From Alisma plantago-aquatica (lineage: Eukaryota; Streptophyta; Magnoliopsida; Alismatales; Alismataceae): a stretch of 64,000 nucleotides of DNA. Shown in pieces: positions 12,701 through 23,389 of this stretch (its first letter is position 1; the number at the start of each line of letters is the position of its first letter). The position numbers were made by a program, and so were the translations under genes. Below the pieces are notes generated by a model. That model was not told the DNA's origin. It saw only the letters and a list, made by a program, of their open reading frames with translations, and did not search any database. The stretch lies in contig OY856412.1 in the NCBI GenBank assembly GCA_963693085.1, positions 1,409,004,694-1,409,068,693 on the forward strand. Direction: 5' to 3'.

Positions 12701-14168
12701 CTATTAATGGAATAGTGATTAATGTATTGACAAATGAAATACCTAGAGGGGTTGATTATGGATATCCTTACATTAATAGTCCCTGACTCAAGGGTGAGTC
12801 CATATCATTGGCAATGGTTGTATTTTCTAAATAGATGAAACATGACCAATACATTGCATGATGAATGTGATGATCTAGTGCATAAGTATTAGGATGGGAA
12901 ATACCCTAATACAAGCTAAGTGAATAAACTCAAGTAAGATGAAGGTGTTGAGGGAAGTGATACATCAAGGTATGATAGATATCACATCCAACACTCAAAT
13001 TTTGATATACCATGATGTGTTATAAGTCCATTATAATTGGAATGGATGACACATGAAATGTGTCATGTCAATTGTTACATTGAAATGTAATGCACCTTGA
13101 TGATTGTAGGTTAACATGCCTTATGAAAAGGTTAATCCAAATCAATATACTATGATACAATCATAGTCTGATATAGATGAGAGAGAAACTCATACTTTGT
13201 GTTGATAATACATTCTGTGATGAATGATGCGGATATATAAGTATGTTTGGATACTTATGATATCTATTTTGGCTTCTAGCTGTAAGAAATAATGGAATTG
13301 GGTTGACCATTAATAATATGGTCTTAAGAACCCAAGTGGTCATTTATTGAAAACCCTAATGAAGGGTGCTTATATAAAAGAGATACCATGAACCCTAAAG
13401 AGGGAATAGTGGTATTACTTAGTGTTGTATGGTACTGATGTGAAAGAGAAATCATGAACCCTAAAAAGGGAATAGTAATATTACTTAGTGTTGAATGATA
13501 CTGATATGATAGCATTATAAATATTATCATGCATACTCATCATGCAGGGATGATGAGATGAGGAGTATAACCAGGTATGGGCTATGATGCTTTGTTTATT
13601 GAGAATGTTTTATAAGCTTTATAAGCCTTTATATGCTTTGTGTAGTAAGAATCATTGAACTTTGTGTACTATGTGCAATACATTTTGTAGGAAGAATCAT
13701 GATGTCCTTGGTCAAATGATCTGAAGGTATTAAGTTACCTAATAAATAGTAATAAGTATCCTATGGTGAGTTATGGGTTCAAATACCCAGATGCTATAAT
13801 CATGATGATGAGCTTGTTAAGAAGTGGAATTATACTTGGTGAGTTGAGGGATTAAGATTCCAATACTTTGTGAAAAGAGTATGGATACAGGCCATGACTC
13901 CACAATGACAATGCCTGAAATTAGATATATGATCTAAGCCTGAAGAGAGTTAATGTTGTGGCAATGATTCTATAGTGAATAAATGTTATACATGTTCTTC
14001 ATATTCCTTAATGGATAAGTGACATGTTGCTCTTTCAAGTTATAGCTGCAATGTTTTAGATAAGATTAATATTATAATCTATTCGACATTGGATTAACTG
14101 CTGTCAAACAAATATGATTCCTCTATTCATATTTATCTTCTTAAGCTGCAATAATAATGTTACTGGCG

Positions 14169-14206
14169 GAGAGTTATATCTCTCATTGGGGCAATTTACA
14201 ATTGTC
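14169..14206 (+). other. Twin-palindrome block, 5' LTR of A
   Basis: GAGAGTTATATCTCTC (14169-14184) is followed by GGCAATT (14190-14196) and AATTGTC (14200-14206), which pair with one G-U wobble. The homologous block in B has perfect palindromes. It lies about 480-515 bp from the primer-side end of the LTR, close to the spacing in B. Confidence 0.6.
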
Positions 14207-14689
14207 TCACCCCCGTGGGAACTACATTTTTAGGTGGTCGCGGACGAGGAGACAGGAATCCTGTAATAAGAGAAGGACAACAACAATAGCCATAGGGACA
14301 ATAGTGAAGTCTCAGGTGGAGACACTGGCTGTTATGCCTTGTATAGATGTAGATAGAGTCCTATGTGTTGTCTCTGTAATCTCAGGTCCTCGGAGTTGTA
14401 GTTAGTGCTTTCAAGATTTTGGCTCAGTGCCTCAAGATTTTCATATTGCCTGTGTTGAGTTTAATAGGGCAGCTGATGCTTGTAATTCATAGAAAGAGAT
14501 GATACAAGATATGTACTTTTGAAAAACAAAATGTAAATGTGTTACTTTTGTTCTGTGTGAGAAAGTTTTTATTTGATGGACCTCTTGATAAAAAGTTTTA
14601 AATTTTTAGTGATTTTCGGTAATTTTCTACTCAGAGAATGCTTCCGCATTAGTTAATTATGTTTTTATGAGTTGGATGTCACAATTAAG

Positions 14690-14701
14690 TGGTATCAGAG
14701 C
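14690..14701 (+). promoter_or_regulatory. Primer binding site (tRNA-iMet type), element A
   Basis: TGGTATCAGAGC six bases after the 5' LTR end. Complementary to the 3' end of plant initiator-Met tRNA, the usual primer for minus-strand DNA synthesis. Confidence 0.9.
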
Positions 14702-14816
14702 TCTAGGTTCGATGAGTCTACAGAGACATAGGACTAAGGTTGTAGAGTCTATTCTAAGTGTCTTCCAGTTTATCTGATAGTATCTTCTGCTCACATAGGA
14801 GAAGAAGAACTTGAAG

Positions 14817-15941
14817 ATGTCTGGACCACATGAAGAACATGTTGCTAAGGGCAGCACTGCTGCACCTGGAGGAGGTGCAAGAGACAAGAATAGGGAAGAG
14901 CCTGTACCTGAACATCCCCAGATTGACCCAGCTGTGATAGAAAACCCAACCCTCCATGCTCTATTTGAAAAATTCCTGACAGCCATGACATATATGGTAG
15001 ACAGGATGCCACCACTTGCACCTAGGGCACCAGCCTATTATGAGGGTTATGGAGCCGGCAAGACTTTTGAGAGACATTGTCGGGTTGGAGCCATAGATTA
15101 TGTTGGTACATATGATCCAGCAGATGCTGGTTTATGGCTGACATAGCTGGAAAAGGCTTTCAGGATCCTTGATATCCCTGAAAATGAAAAAGTAAGACAT
15201 GTTGTATACCTCCTAAAAGGGAGTGCTGGTCATTGGTAGATGATAGAAGAAGATAAGAGACCAGGTGAAGAAATTGGATGGGAGGTATTCTGATGAGAAT
15301 TCGTCAGTAGATACTTCCCTAAGACGTATCTAGATGAGAAGCTCTCTCAATTTGAGAGGATCAAACAAGGACAGATGAACGTTAGCGAATATGAAGCTAA
15401 GTTCATGGAGTTGTTGCGGTTTTTTCTGCAAATGGCAGTTAGTGATGAGGAAAGAATTTGACATTTTGAGAAGGGGTTGAACATTGAACTAACCACTCCT
15501 GTATCTGCTTTAGAGAACATGGAGAGGTTTTCCATATTTGTGGAGTCAGTAAGGAGGATAGAGAGGTCTGAAATTGAGAAATGACAGACTAGTGGCAAGA
15601 AGGTGTACACCCAGTCTCAAGGACAAAGGTCCAAAAGTTTTAAGAAACCGATATTTTTTGCGTCAGAAGCATCATCGAGATTCCATGCCCAGACACAATG
15701 GATGTCAATTAGGGGTAGGGATCGTAGTAATGTTCCAAGTAGAGCCCCCGACATAGCATCAACATCGGTGAATGGATCTCGTAGACATTTTGTGCCCAGG
15801 ATCTGTTACCAATGTAGACAACCGGGACATCTGGAAAAGGATTGTCCATACGGGAATACGATGATTACTCAATCTCAGGGGCAGAGTCAGCAAGGCTCAC
15901 AAAGGAGGCAATTTTCTAGTAACAATAGAGGATGTGGATAG
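14817..15941 (+). pseudogene. gag pseudogene of element A (capsid plus one CCHC knuckle)
   Basis: A single reading frame runs through the region, with homology motifs of Ty3/gypsy Gag: GTYDPADAGLW, LEKAFRILDIPENEKVRH, YLLKGSAGHW, EFVSRYFPKTYLDEK, FERIKQGQMNVSEYEAKF, then a CCHC knuckle CYQCRQPGHLEKDC (15804-15845). Gag would form the cytoplasmic particle and bind element RNA. In-frame stops are at 15144 (TAG), 15237 (TAG), 15291 and 15294 (TGA TGA), 15459 (TGA) and 15582 (TGA), with no frameshift. Each can be explained by a C-to-T or G-to-A change in a CAG, TGG or CGA codon. ATG at 14817 is chosen because it follows the primer site and aligns with the gag start of B. Downstream there is no pol, only a stem-loop and tandem repeats. 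Confidence 0.88.
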
Positions 15942-16307
15942 ACGTCCCAGACAAGTCAGATGAAATAGTTTTGTTTTTATATTTATATCATGATTCTATG
16001 TGTTAAAAATACGAGAATAATTGTTTTTGAGCTTCCTTTGATTAGTCCTACAAGGACACAAGGTAGATGAGAACTTACATCTTACTCAGTGTTCCTTAAA
16101 ATGCTTTATAATCTCCCTTATCTATGTAATAAAAGATGAGATATAGAAGTGATGCCTGAAGAAAATTCAAGAATGAAAAATCATGTGTGTATAATGATAT
16201 GAAAAGTGAGGAATATGATAGAAAATGAAGTGCATACTACCTAATCTCAATACTTGTATACCCTGGCTAGGTATATGAATATTATAGATAAGGCAAGTAT
16301 GAAACTC
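15942..16307 (+). other. Gag-to-stem-loop spacer, element A
   Basis: About 370 bp without a gene. The last ~90 bases show similarity to sequence before the stem-loop in B and C; the frame reads YLYTLARY in element B with a related phrase here. No pol motif. Confidence 0.5.
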
Positions 16308-16363
16308 CTAGATTGTTATCTTTTTGATTACTCTGATCAAGTAGTCATTCTGAAACAATCTAG
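16308..16363 (+). other. Conserved stem-loop block of element A
   Basis: Perfect 10-bp arms CTAGATTGTT (16308-16317) and AACAATCTAG (16354-16363) enclose a smaller hairpin TTGAT / ATCAA around a 7-base loop. Counterparts occur in C (5247-5302) and B (56627-56680). It also overlaps a conserved frame reading LLDCYLFDYSDQVVILKQS. Function unknown; RNA packaging or transport is a hypothesis only. Confidence 0.6.
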
Positions 16364-16404
16364 AGAGTATAATGAAATTAAATAGGAAGAGATAAGTGAA
16401 TTTT

Positions 16405-17475
16405 TCAAAACAAATTACTTAGTGTACATCCTCAGTGAACTTTCTCAATGAATATTTTCAAAGCAAATTACTTAGTGAACATCCTCAGTGAACTTTCTCA
16501 GTGAATACTTTCAAAAAAAATTACTTAGTGAACATCCTTAGTGAACTTTCTCAGTGAATAATTTCAAAACAAATTACTTAGTGAACATCCTCAGTGAACT
16601 TTCACAGAGAATATTTTTCAAAACAAATTACTTAGTGAACATCCTCAGTGAACTTTCTCAGTGAATATTTTCAAAGAAAATTACTTAGTGAACATGCTCA
16701 GTGAACTTTCTCAGTGAATACTTTCAAAACAAATTACTTAGTGAACATCCTCAGTGAACTTTCTTCGTGAATACTTTCAAAACAAATTACTTAGTGAACA
16801 TCCTCAGTGAACTTTCTCAGTGAATATTTTCCAAAACAAATTACTTAGTGAACATCCTCAGTGAACTTTCTCAGTGAATATTTTCAAAGAAAATTACTTA
16901 GTGAACATCCTCAGTGAATTTTCTCAGTGAATACTTTCAAAACAAATTACTTAGTGAACTTTCTCAGTGAATATTTTCCAAAACAAATTACTTAGTGAAC
17001 ATCCTTAATGAAGTTTCTCAGTGAATATTTTCAAAGAAAATTACTTAGTGAACATCCTCAGTGAACTTTCTCAGTGAATACTTTCAAAATAAATTACTTA
17101 GTGAACATCCTCAGTGAACTTTCTCAGTGAATATTTTCCAAAACAAATTACTTAGTGAACATCCTCAGTGAACTTTCTCAGTGAATATTTTCAAAGGAAA
17201 TTACTTAGTGAACATCCTCAGTGAACTTTCTCAGTGAATACTTTCAAAACAAATTACTTAGTGAACTTTCTCAGTGAATACTTTCAAAACAAATTACTTA
17301 GTGAACATCCTCAGTGAACTTTCTTAGTGAATATTTTCAAAAAAAATTACTTAGTGAACATCCTCAGTGAATTTTCTCAGTGAATATTTTCCAAAATAAA
17401 TTACTTAGTAAACATTCTAAGTGAACTTTCTTAGTGATTTTTTCCAAATAAATTTCTCAGTGAACTTTCCCAAAC
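16405..17475 (+). repeat. Tandem array, 20 copies of a ~53-55 bp unit with ~13-bp subrepeats
   Basis: I count 20 occurrences of TTACTTAG spaced mostly 53-55 bp. Inside each unit AGTGAAC or AGTGAAT recurs about every 13 bases (AGTGAACATCCTC, AGTGAACTTTCTC, AGTGAATATTTTC), so the unit is itself built from a shorter repeat. Two units (near 16941 and 17251) are shortened to about 40 bp or less by loss of subrepeats. It lies between gag and the polypurine tract, where pol would be in a complete element. Non-coding. Confidence 0.92.
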
Positions 17476-17763
17476 AAATAAAGGATTGCTGAGTGAATTA
17501 TCTATGTTAGATATATATGTTTCTCTTTTGGTAAATGTTCTTTGGTGATGATAGAAATATGTTCTTTTTTGCTTCTTCCTTTCAATAATATGGATATCAT
17601 ATGTTAGGGGTTTATGCTATGCATAAACATAAACATTGATAAGGTTGAAATTAATGAAAGGAACTTTGTGTGGATTACAGATCAATGGTATCTCCATAAC
17701 ATTGAGAAGTTAGGGGGAGACTTGAGGGCATGATTAATGAATAATCTGTCCCTCCTTTTCCTG
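17476..17763 (+). other. Spacer before the polypurine tract, element A
   Basis: About 290 bp, AT-rich, no coding region or repeat recognised. The phrase GGGGTTTATG with GCATAAACATAAAC around 17608-17632 is locally repetitive. Confidence 0.4.
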
Positions 17764-17802
17764 GGATTTCAGGGTCGAAATCCTTATTAGGGGTTTATAA
17801 TT
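17764..17802 (+). promoter_or_regulatory. Polypurine tract and adjacent stem-loop, element A
   Basis: Arms GGATTTC (17764-17770) and GAAATCC (17777-17783) precede TTATTAGGGGTTTATAATT, which abuts the 3' LTR. Same arrangement as B and C. Confidence 0.7.
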
Positions 17803-19144
17803 TGTGACACCCCTGACCTGGGTTAATCTTATCTTGTGAAAAGTAATTAGGGCTCATGAGGAACTTATGTTTCAATTTTGGTCCTATTTGAACAATGTTG
17901 AAACATTATTTTGTTAATTTTGGACTAAAGTGCAAATTACCCAAGTTGAGGGGTTAAATTGAAAATTACACATGATAAAATGTTCCTCTAATGTTGAGAC
18001 ATCATAAGAATGAATATTATGTAGTGGTATGGTTTTCACAAGCTTGGGCACCAAGATAAAGCATGTAGAGCAATCCTTGTGCATTAAAACCTAGTTTTGG
18101 TGTAATGTGCAATTTACCCAAAATCTAGGGTGCAATATGTAATTTACCACTTCAATAAGGTCCCTAATGCTTCTTGGAAACATTTGGAGTGAAGAAAATG
18201 ATAGGGGAGCCTCATTTGAATTAAGTTAGAGGAGAGAGAATCTTGATATTAAAATAATCAAGATTTAATCCTAAGTGAAACCCTAATTCAATTTAGGGAA
18301 AAAATAAATGTATTAATTAAAGGGCCTTCAACCAAAATTAATATGGTTGGATTAAGATGTGTGTGGAAGTCCTTCATCTATGCAAGGACCACGAAATATC
18401 CCAAGGAGGTGAAAACTCCACTCACCATTATTATAAGAAAAAGAATTTCCACTCAAATATGGAAATTATTATTATAAGGATTAAGGTGCTTAATTCCTTT
18501 TCCATTAATTCTTGGATAATGAAGAGGTTTTGCAATATAATGAAGATGGCTTAGTGGACAAGAAATGGAGGGGGATTTGGTGGAAATTATTTTGGAATAT
18601 AAAGAAAATAATCCTATTTTCTCTTTCCTTGAAAATCCCTTATGAATATATTTTTCCAATACACATAAGGATCGTTTCCTTAGTATTCCTTTTCTCACCT
18701 TTCTTTGGCCGACCAAAGGAGAGCTCAGGAGAAGGAGAATGATGACTCTAACCTGTTGGTAAGGTTTTGATCATCTTCTACCTCGGATTCATGGTGAAAA
18801 CCCTAAATCAAGTCTTGATTATTGGTTTTCTTCACTCGATTTCCAATTCTAGCCAACTTGTTAATCCAAAAGCTCAAGGACGAACCTTGGACAACTGCTG
18901 GAACTTCATCCACTATTAGAGTCGTGGATCTTGGAGCTTGGGATCAGTTATAGAGGCAGGTTTTATAACTCAAACCCATAAACATTAGTATTGCACTCTT
19001 TTCTTCAATATTCGTAGGTTACTTTCTTCTTTTTGGTATCCCTTTGATTCATTGCTGAAGTTTTCGTGAAGAATAGCAGTAGTTCTTGGTTAAATGGAGG
19101 AAGAAGATGATGACATCATCTTAGATGTTTATCCAAGAAAAATT

Positions 19145-20405
19145 CCAGTTCAAACAGTCTCCTTAGTTGCTCAAACGGTTTCCCAAACCGTTTGGGAGCA
19201 AACAGTTTCAAACCGTTTGGAATGAAACAGTTTCATCAAACCGCATGGAGGGAAATGGTTTCAAACCGTTTGGTTATGTTGACCATGTTTGACCATTTGG
19301 GGATTTTTTCAAAATTATCTAGGTTAATGACCCATCAATTATAATTGATTAACTCTAAATGGTTCATGAGTTGAAGGTCCAACAATCACCAAAACCCTAA
19401 TCGGGTTGCGTGTTGATTTCATAAGTGTTTAAGTTGGAAACTTGGGTTGATTGACCCAAATGGTTTCAAAACCATTTGGGGGATCATCCAAACAGTCTCA
19501 AGACCGTTTGGTGGTCACCCAAGACCATTTGGAGGTCTAGGGTTAGGTATGGTTAAGCATTTGAAGATCCAAAGATACTAAATTGAAGTGTAATCAATTG
19601 CTGATTTGGTGATCAATCCAATGATCCAAACCCTAATTGGTTGACTTGGATTTTGATGTTGACATAGGCAAACGGTCTCAAGACCATTTGTAGGACATCC
19701 AAATGACCTCAAGACCGTTTGGGGTCAGGTCATGTCCAATTTGGATGATGGTCCAATAGTTTTATAGTAACTAGTCACACATTGATTAATGTTGAAGGAT
19801 CATTGATTCCAAACCCTAATCCATTTGATTCAAACCCTAATGGATGACCAATTGAGGGTCAATTGAGGGTAAAATCAGTTGAAGGTTGACCTATTTAACT
19901 CAATTGAAGTATGATGATAGGTCCACTTAATGATTGGTTACATGAATTCAATGATTGAAGGAATCAACATTGGAAACCCTAATTCAATTTGATTGGTTGA
20001 GACCATATTTGGTCCATGTGGTTTTGAGGAGGTTTGGACCAAACGGTCTCAAGACCATTTGGGACCAAACGATCCCAAACTGGTTGATCTCATGTGGTTT
20101 CAAAAAAGTACTTTAGCAAACGGTTTCAAGTGACCACCTTTAGTAAACAATCTTGAAGGTCACCTTTAGCAAACAATCTTGAGGGTCACCTTTATCAAAT
20201 GGTTTCAAGGGTCACCTTTGGAAAACAGTTTCAACCTCAACTTTACCAAATGGTTTCAAATATGTAACCAAGACCGTTTGGATGTTTATTGAGAAAGACC
20301 GTTTGAGGTCTGATTGGTCAAAACCATTTGAGGTCTAGGTGACCAAGACTATTTGAGGCCTAAGTGACGAAGACCTTTTGAAGTTCAAATTGGTTAAACC
20401 ATTTG
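19145..20405 (+). repeat. Dispersed palindrome cluster, 3' LTR of A
   Basis: Same array as in the 5' LTR. Comparison of the pair shows different CG sites decayed in each copy, for example AGACTATTTGG near 11060 against AGACCGTTTGG near 19501. Confidence 0.75.
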
Positions 20406-22594
20406 GACACCTAATATGATCAAGGGTCAATTACATAATTGATTATTAATGTTGTAGACCAATGATGATTATGAAGGTTAACCCTATCTTTGTGTACTCA
20501 AGTGAAGAGTTGACCGAGATTAATCTTGGATTATTTATCACCCTAAAGAGGATGACAGGGAGAGAGAATGGGAGAGATGATGGTATATTTAATAATCCCT
20601 AATTCTCTCATTATGAAAAAACATGTAATCAAGGTTTGATCTATAATATGAGATCATGAAATCTTCATTGAAAAGATTGATGTACCTTGATCCTAATTTA
20701 GGGAAAGGTTATGTGAAACCCTAATTTAAGGGAAAAGCTCAGTGAAACCATAATCTAGGGTGATGATGTAACCCTAACTTAGTGTAACAATGTAAGAAGC
20801 CCTAATTTAATGGGAATTGTACATCCTAACCCTAATTTGGGTATGAGACAAGAGAAACCCTACTTGGATGTGAATAGTAAACCTTAATCCCTAAAATGGG
20901 ATAAAGGTATATGAAATCCTAATATAGGGTAGTGCCATTAATGCTAATGTGAAGCTTTAACACTGGGTGATGTGTTGTGAAATCTTAATTTCACATAATA
21001 CTAGGTGAAACCCTAATATAGAAGAATGTTATGTGAAACTCTAATGAAGAGTGATCCTAGGTGAAATCTATATAGGTTTGTGAGATGCTAAGTGAACCTC
21101 AAATTATAATTGTGGAAATCCTATTCCTATTAATGGAATAGTGATTAATGTATTGATAAATGAAATACCTAGAGGGGTTGATTATGGATATCCTTACATT
21201 AATAGTCCCTGACTCAAGGGTGAGTCCATATCATTGGCAATGGTTGTATTTTCTAAATAGATGAAACATGACCAATACATTGCATGATGAATGTGATGAT
21301 CTAGTGCATAAGTATTAGGATGGGAAATACCCTAATACAAGGTAAGTGAATAAACTCAAGTAATATGAAGGTGTTGAGGGAAGTGATACATCAAGGTATG
21401 ATAGATATCACATCTAACACTCAAATTTTGATATAACATGATGTGTTATAAGTCCATTATAATTGGAATGGATGACACATGAAATGTGTCATGTCAATTG
21501 TTACATTGAAATGTAATGCACCTTGATGATTGTAGGCTAACATGTCGTATGAAAAAGTTAATCCAAATCAATATACTATGATACAATCATAGTTTGATAT
21601 AGATGAGAGAGAAACTCATACTTTGTGTTGATAATACATTCTATGATGAATGATGAGGATATATAAGTATGTTTGAATACTTATGATATGTATTTTGGCT
21701 TCTAGCTGTAAGAAACAATGGAATAGGGTTGATCATTAATAATATGGTCTTAAGAACCCAAGTGGTCATTTATGGAAAACCCTAATGAAGGGTGATAATA
21801 TAAAAGAGATACCATGAACCCTAAAGAGGGAATAGTGGTATTACTTAGTGTTGTATGGTACTGATGTGAAAGAGAAATCATGAACCCTAAAAAGGGAATA
21901 GTGATATTACTTAGTGTTGAATGATACTGATATGAAAGCATTATAAATATTATTATGAATACTCATCATGCAGGGATGATGAGATGAGGAGTATAGCCAG
22001 GTATGGGCTATGATGCTTTGTTTATTGAGAATGTTTTATAAGCTTTATAAGCCTTCATATGCTTTGTGTAGTAAGAATCATTGAACTTTGTGTACTATGT
22101 GCAATACATTGTGTAGCAAGGATCATGATGTCCTTGGTCAGATGATCTGAAGGTATTAAGTTACCTAATAAATGGTAATAAGTATCCTATGGTGAGTTAT
22201 GGGTTCAAATACCCAGATACTATAATCATGATGATGAGCTTGTTAAGAAGTGGAATTGTACTTGGTGAGTTGAGGGATTAAGATTCCAATACTTTGTGAA
22301 AAGAGTATGGCTACAGGCCATGACTCCACAATGAAAATGCCAAGCATTAGATATTTGATCTAAGCCTGAAGAGAGTTAATGTTGCGGTAATGATTCTATA
22401 CTGAATAAATGTAATATATGTTCTTCATATTCCTTAATGGATAAGTGACATGTTGCTCTTTCAAGTTATAGCTGCAACGTTTTAGATAAGATTAATATTC
22501 TAATCTATTCGACATTGAATTAACTGCTGTCAAACAAATATGATTCCTCTGTTCATATTTATCTTCTTAAGCTGCAATAATAATGTTATTGGCA

Positions 22595-22632
22595 GAGAGT
22601 TATATCTCTTGCTGGGGCAATTTACAATTGTC
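22595..22632 (+). other. Twin-palindrome block, 3' LTR of A
   Basis: GAGAGTTATATCTCTT (22595-22610) and GGCAATT / AATTGTC (22616-22622, 22626-22632). Same structure as 14169-14206 with one transition at the end of the first palindrome. Confidence 0.55.
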
Positions 22633-22751
22633 TCACCCCCCTGGGAACTACATTTTTTGGTGGTCGCGGACAAGGATACATGAATCCTACAGTAAGAGAA
22701 GGACAACAACATCAATAAGGACAAAAGTGAAGTCTCATGTGGAGACACTAG

Positions 22752-22935
22752 CACTACAAAAAATTTGGCCTTTATTGAAGAACATTTGTGAGGAACCGAA
22801 AATCGTGAATAATGATGTCTATTTGTGAGGGATCATCCTTCAAACATGGGACCAAATCCCTCAACCGTGTTTTTTACATCCTTAGACCTTTTATGTGAAC
22901 ACTAATCCCTCATAAATACATTACTCACTAATCAC
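22752..22935. repeat. CACTA left terminal and subterminal region
   Basis: Terminal CACTACAAAAAA followed by AACATTTGTGAGGAA, CTATTTGTGAGGGAT and CCCTCATAAATACATT. These repeat motifs resemble those at the other end and are where En/Spm-type transposase would be expected to bind. Confidence 0.7.
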
Positions 22936-23029
22936 CCCGTGAAAAATGCCATACCAAATATTTCCCTCCATCTCATAACCCTTCCCTCCATTCTAAAACA
23001 CAACATTTGCAAAAAAAAAGAAGATAAAC

Positions 23030-23386
23030 CCTCCCCTCTCACGGCCGTGCTCCCTCCCGCGTCGTGCTCCCTCCCCTCTCACGTCGTGCTCCCTCCCGTG
23101 TCGTTCCTCTACCCTTCCGTTCCTTCCTCGCCCTAGCCGCCGATGCCCCCAACACCTCTACGGTCGCCGCCGACAGGTGCCCTCGCCGACTCCTCACGCC
23201 TCATGACTCCTCAGCTCCGAATAGGAAACAGCCTAGGCGTTGTCCTATTCGCTCTTAACGTCGTCTGGATAGACCCTTCGACGGGAATCAACACCATGTT
23301 TGTTAGTGGTGTGGGGAACGCATCGGAAAGCTATGAGGTGCACCACGTCTTTTACCCGTTCGCATATTTTAGTGATGAGTTATGAA
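23030..23386 (+). other. GC- and CpG-rich segment inside the CACTA element, possible captured or 5' exon sequence
   Basis: A sharp rise in GC in otherwise AT-rich DNA. It begins with C-rich repeats of the form CGTCGTGCTCCCTCCC, then an 80-residue open frame from 23143 to 23385 starting MPPTPLRSPPTGALADSSRL. I do not recognise the peptide. Composition resembles a plant gene 5' UTR and first exon, so either the start of the transposon's own gene or a captured host fragment is possible. Confidence 0.35.
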
Positions 23387-23389
23387 TTT

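Larger units (their letters stand above)
9321..14683 (+). repeat. 5' LTR of element A (5,363 bp)
   Basis: Direct repeat of 17803-30832 minus the CACTA insert. TG...CA ends. Contains in order: a segment related to the LTR of B, the CCAAACGGTCT palindrome cluster, AACCCTAA-rich sequence, and the twin-palindrome block. The uninterrupted TGG at 14326-14328 is the empty site for the CACTA insertion. No coding function seen. Confidence 0.9.

Noticed and set aside
14811..14816. An upstream TTG six bases before the gag ATG as the start codon
   Set aside because: A plain ATG follows at 14817, and the same arrangement occurs in B (ATG at 57745).
16405..17475. Regularly spaced repeats considered as a CRISPR array
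   Set aside because: Repeats are directly tandem with no unique spacers, lie inside a plant retrotransposon and have internal subrepeats.
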